A stretch of 59,440 bases of DNA from Butyricicoccus pullicaecorum. Lineage in GTDB: Bacteria; Bacillota; Clostridia; Oscillospirales; Butyricicoccaceae. This document shows positions 59,071 to 59,440 of the stretch, one piece after another. The notes below the pieces were generated by a model. That model was not told where the DNA came from. It saw only the letters and a program-made list of their open reading frames with translations, and did no database searches. The DNA lies in the NCBI GenBank assembly GCA_018366195.1, contig JAGZIN010000018.1:1-59440 (forward strand), read 5' to 3'. The stretch's first letter is position 1; the number at the start of each line of letters is the position of its first letter. The translations under genes were made by a program, and so were the position numbers.

Positions 59071-59440
59071 ATGGATACAAACAAGCAAAAGCAAATTTTG
59101 GCGTGCATGAATGATGTACTGGGACAGAATGGATTTCGGGCAGAACTGATTCAGCAGACCGAGAATACCCCGCTCATGCTGCGGGCAGAAACCCAGCGTC
59201 TGGGAAAGATTGCCAAAGAGGTCATCGTTGAGGCTTGCTTTATTCCGATTGCATTGCCAGATGAAAACAATGGACTCCTGCAATTTTTTGTGACGCTGTT
59301 TCAGAATGTGCCGGAGCAAAATGCAGCGCAGACGGAGCGTGCATGCAAATACTGCAATGACTTTTCAGCGTTGGGGAATTTTGGATTTTTTGCACCGGCA
59401 GGTCAAATTTATCTCAAGCATAATACTCTGTTAGATGCCA
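59071..59440 (+). CDS. Unrecognised protein, 5' part only
   Basis: An open frame starts at ATG 59071, 3 bases after the purD stop, and runs off the window (123 codons seen). It begins MDTNKQKQILACMNDVLGQNGF and has a mixed alpha/beta pattern (IVEACFIPIALPDENNGLLQFFVTLFQNV). I see no signature motif and assign no function. AAAGGATAA could serve as ribosome binding site, so it is probably co-transcribed with purD. Confidence 0.6.
   Translation, partial: MDTNKQKQILACMNDVLGQNGFRAELIQQTENTPLMLRAETQRLGKIAKEVIVEACFIPIALPDENNGLLQFFVTLFQNVPEQNAAQTERACKYCNDFSALGNFGFFAPAGQIYLKHNTLLDA

Noticed and set aside
1..59440. Mobile elements, CRISPR arrays, tRNA or rRNA genes
   Set aside because: No transposase, integrase, regular spacer-repeat array, tRNA cloverleaf or rRNA segment was recognised on either strand.

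Overview
The window looks like a chromosomal segment of an anaerobic, spore-forming member of the Clostridia, probably Oscillospirales and close to Butyricicoccus. This is inferred from gene content and order, not proven. The markers are sigG, an archaeal-type AspRS, a stand-alone AICAR transformylase next to a PurO-type cyclohydrolase, [FeFe]-hydrogenase maturation genes and Gram-positive promoters and ribosome binding sites. Most of it is core genome. I see no tRNA, rRNA, CRISPR array, insertion sequence or prophage.

Layout. 1-8.3 kb: end of topA, then trmFO, plsX, acpP, rnc, smc and ftsY. 8.3-13.1 kb: rph, rdgB, yhbY, nadD, yqeK, an LCP-family gene and rsfS. Then leuS (TTG start) and rpsU with a consensus promoter. 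16.0-16.3 kb: no gene, but a well-formed C-rich small-RNA candidate with its own terminator. 16.5-20.7 kb: a divergent type IIA topoisomerase pair. 20.7-22.8 kb (minus strand): sigG and a deacetylase-like protein without its metal ligands. ilvE and a 46-residue membrane protein follow.

24.5-34.7 kb is the main accessory region, a locus for unsaturated uronate disaccharides such as those from hyaluronan or chondroitin. It has a LacI-family regulator, a FAH-family enzyme, a minus-strand operon (GH88 hydrolase, PTS EIIB-EIIC-EIID, heparinase II/III-like lyase) and a divergent plus-strand operon (KDPG-aldolase-like/VOC fusion, SDR, RpiB-like isomerase). Four near-identical palindromes centred on AAACCGGTTT sit on the three promoters and tie the units into one regulon. 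The set resembles the streptococcal Ugl/DhuI/DhuD system, but EIIA and KDG kinase are missing here and the aldolase-like domain has lost its Schiff-base lysine.

34.9-37.5 kb: an exported serine hydrolase and a YpsA-like SLOG protein. 37.7-42.0 kb: a hydrogenase-maturation operon (TM1266-like regulator, hydE, hydG, hydF) behind a structured leader that ends in a terminator, a riboswitch or attenuator candidate. 42-46.5 kb: a YihY-like protein, an orphan, an XRE regulator, a histidine-less HPr, AspRS and xpt. 46.6-50.5 kb: a flippase and a glycosyltransferase-CsaB fusion, divergently transcribed from promoters sharing one -35 hexamer. 50.6 kb to the end: a purine operon (purE, C, F, M, N, PurO type, AICAR transformylase, a small membrane protein, purD) preceded by a leader with a short ORF and a terminator.
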